From contig JABSRP010000015.1 in NCBI GenBank assembly GCA_013215145.1, positions 124,001-188,000 on the forward strand: 64,000 nucleotides of DNA, in the 5' to 3' direction. Position 1 is the first letter of the stretch, and every line of letters starts with the position of its first letter. Source of the stretch: Pseudobacteriovorax sp. (GTDB lineage: Bacteria > Bdellovibrionota_B > Oligoflexia > Oligoflexales > Oligoflexaceae). The translations under genes were made by a program, and so were the position numbers. The notes under the pieces were generated by a model. That model had not been told where the DNA came from, did no database searches, and saw nothing but the letters and a program-made list of their open reading frames with translations. Below are positions 62,585-64,000 of the stretch, one piece after another.

Positions 62585-63100
62585 ATGGTGAAACATGCAT
62601 TGCCCCTATGGATCTGTCTTTTCTATGCGACCTTAATTCAAGGCTGTGGTGTGGACGAGGCATCAACGTTAACCATCGATCTTTTTGGAGCAAATGCAGC
62701 CCCGGAAGGTGCCACTGGTGACAAAACACCTTTTCGTATAGATATGACGCTGGAGTCGATAGGCTTAGTACTTGATTCCACAACGGATGTCGAAGCATTT
62801 TCTGGTCCGGCTTCCGTCCTGCAGGTTATCGATCGTCCTCAAATTATTTTAGAATACTCGTTGACCAATTACGTTGACAGTACCATCACGGCTATCAATG
62901 TGACGTTTTCTAATGGTGTCACCCTATACGAGGGTGATAACACGATTACAGGTAACCTCGAAACACCAGTCATTTCTTACACCACACCTATTGTGATCGA
63001 AACGGGGCGCTCCGAGTCTTTGGACATGAAAATCAGTTGGAAAAACATCATCACAGATCAGAGTTTTTCTCAGCCCACCGTCGTCCTTTCAGAAAACTAA
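62585..63100 (+). CDS. Secreted lipoprotein, beta sandwich-like, unknown
   Basis: 171 residues with a signal peptide ending LIQGC-G. The mature protein has repeated beta-like strands (STLTIDLFG, FRIDMTLESIGLVLDS, QIILEYSLTNYVDSTITAINVTFSNGV), typical of an Ig-like module of about 145 residues. No cysteine other than the lipidation site was seen. Its function is unrecognised. It lies upstream of a D-Ala-D-Ala ligase gene without an obvious operon link. Confidence 0.65.
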   Translation: MVKHALPLWICLFYATLIQGCGVDEASTLTIDLFGANAAPEGATGDKTPFRIDMTLESIGLVLDSTTDVEAFSGPASVLQVIDRPQIILEYSLTNYVDSTITAINVTFSNGVTLYEGDNTITGNLETPVISYTTPIVIETGRSESLDMKISWKNIITDQSFSQPTVVLSEN

Positions 63101-63196
63101 ATTTTCCTGACTAAATACTTGCTGCTCATGTACAATAGTGCCAGTATCCATCCATAGTTGACGACTGAGATTGTGAGCAAAAGGCAGGAGTTGGAA

Positions 63197-64000
63197 TTGA
63201 GTCGGATCAAGGTTTATGTTTTATATGGTGGGCAGTCTACGGAACATGATATTTCCCGTCGTAGCGCTCGCTACGTCTTGGATCATATGGATCGAGAGAA
63301 GTACGAAGTTCATCCCATCGGTATTTCTAAAAAAGGCAAATGGATCACGCAAAATCTTAAGGATCTCGATGAGAATCCCTCACGCGAGTTACCTATAGGT
63401 GACCATTCTGAACCAGATAGAGAATGGAGCCTGTTTGACAATCGCGACAGTGTTTCAGAGCCTGTCGTCGTTTTTCCCGTACTACATGGAAGTCGCGGTG
63501 AGGATGGCACCTGTCAGGGCCTTTTTGAAATGAAAAACTTTGCTTTTGTGGGACCCGGAGTTCTAGGCTCTTCTGTCTCAATGGATAAAGTCGTCGCGAA
63601 GATTCTTGTTGAGAAGGCAGGTATTCCTGTGGCTCCCTACCAGTATATCGAACGCTTTCCATGGTCAGGCCTCGATATCCAAAGTAAGCATAAGTATTTG
63701 ACAGACTGTGTTAAAACCATAGACTTTCCCGCTTTTGTTAAACCCTCGTGTTCGGGAAGTTCCGTAGGGATTACCAAGGTTGAGAAGTTTGACGACCTGT
63801 TTAAAGCTGTCGAATATGCCTTTCAATTTGATCACAGGGTTCTTATAGAAACAGGGATCAAGGGCCGCGAGATAGAGTTCGCTGCTTTGGGTGGTAGCGA
63901 CGTTGCGATCACAGCGCCCGGGGAAGTTGCTAACGAAGAGACATTTTACACTTACGAGGAAAAGTACTCCAGTTCGAGCCAAGCGCAGATTATCATCCCC
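63197..64000 (+). CDS. ddl: D-alanine-D-alanine ligase, 3' end outside window
   Basis: 268 visible codons from TTG 63197, with AGGAG 6 nt upstream; the frame is open to the right edge. Diagnostic ATP-grasp motifs: VYVLYGGQSTEHDIS near the start, VFPVLHGSRGEDGTCQG, SMDKVVAKILVEKAGIPVAPYQ, FVKPSCSGSSVGITKV, and FYTYEEKYSS at the end. Ddl forms the D-Ala-D-Ala dipeptide for peptidoglycan precursor synthesis. VanA-type D-Ala-D-Lac ligases share this layout, so a variant specificity is possible; the decisive omega-loop residues fall at or beyond the edge. Confidence 0.9.
   Translation, partial: MSRIKVYVLYGGQSTEHDISRRSARYVLDHMDREKYEVHPIGISKKGKWITQNLKDLDENPSRELPIGDHSEPDREWSLFDNRDSVSEPVVVFPVLHGSRGEDGTCQGLFEMKNFAFVGPGVLGSSVSMDKVVAKILVEKAGIPVAPYQYIERFPWSGLDIQSKHKYLTDCVKTIDFPAFVKPSCSGSSVGITKVEKFDDLFKAVEYAFQFDHRVLIETGIKGREIEFAALGGSDVAITAPGEVANEETFYTYEEKYSSSSQAQIIIP

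Noticed and set aside
1..64000. Prophage, IS element, CRISPR array or tRNA gene
   Set aside because: No integrase, transposase, spaced direct repeats or cloverleaf were noticed; repeats seen are short dyads only.

Overview
The window reads as a contiguous piece of a Gram-negative bacterial chromosome of moderate GC, densely coded, with genes switching strand every few kilobases. No rRNA, tRNA, CRISPR array, transposase, integrase or phage structural gene was recognised. About 17 short secreted or lipobox proteins of unknown function, a class I lysyl-tRNA synthetase, a DUF1820 protein, a TIGR02147/DUF4423-like regulator, REC/PilZ, FHA and STAS signalling proteins and a SpoIIE-type phosphatase together resemble the Bdellovibrionota/Oligoflexia group. 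That placement is inferred from family content only.

Layout. 1-4.9 kb: the 3' part of a CotH-like kinase, a leucine-carboxyl-methyltransferase-like protein, an ECF sigma factor coupled to an NrsF-like membrane anti-sigma factor, a MarR regulator and a lone phosphoglycosyl transferase. 5-11.2 kb: a vWA lipoprotein with tandem beta repeats, two further lipoproteins and a small Ser/Thr kinase. 11.2-13.7 kb: small genes, a monoheme c-type cytochrome lipoprotein, a LuxR-type HTH protein and a 305-bp hairpin-rich gap. 13.9-18 kb: a DUF374 acyltransferase, the threonine-to-glycine operon kbl-tdh and rlmM. 18.2-24.8 kb: a secreted tandem CBM21 protein, a UbiB-family kinase, unknown envelope proteins and a 7TM SpoIIE phosphatase. 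24.9-33.7 kb: a SWIM-SNF2 helicase, a YdjM-like protein, a GH35 enzyme and a secreted CxxCH protein. 33.8-40.4 kb: a regulator, a TM2 protein, an acidic SH3 lipoprotein, srkA, nadA and a TPR-winged-helix protein. 40.6-44.2 kb: DUF420, FHA, an REC/PilZ gene split by an in-frame TAG, SRPBCC and DUF1820 proteins. 44.4-49.7 kb: class I lysS, a LEA14-like lipoprotein, glutathione peroxidase, serS and dusB. 49.7-53.6 kb: two lipoproteins, a CheY-like protein, a STAS/zinc-ribbon protein and a Sel1-REC protein. 53.6-64 kb: addA and addB, a beta-barrel candidate, an M28 peptidase, small lipoproteins and the start of a D-Ala-D-Ala ligase gene.

Functional links. kbl and tdh form a two-step threonine degradation pathway. 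addB and addA overlap by 4 bp and encode both subunits of a recombination helicase-nuclease. The sigma and anti-sigma genes are 1 nt apart. The SpoIIE phosphatase and the STAS protein are plausible, unproven partners.

Strongest leads: the in-frame amber codon splitting an otherwise continuous double REC/PilZ gene (41811-43175); a 14-bp hairpin that buries the nadA Shine-Dalgarno sequence (38594-38629) with a second hairpin upstream; three stem-loops in the 11.4-11.7 kb gap; a catalytic-domain-free tandem CBM21 protein; and two very small ORFs that share an LKRLFGF motif.
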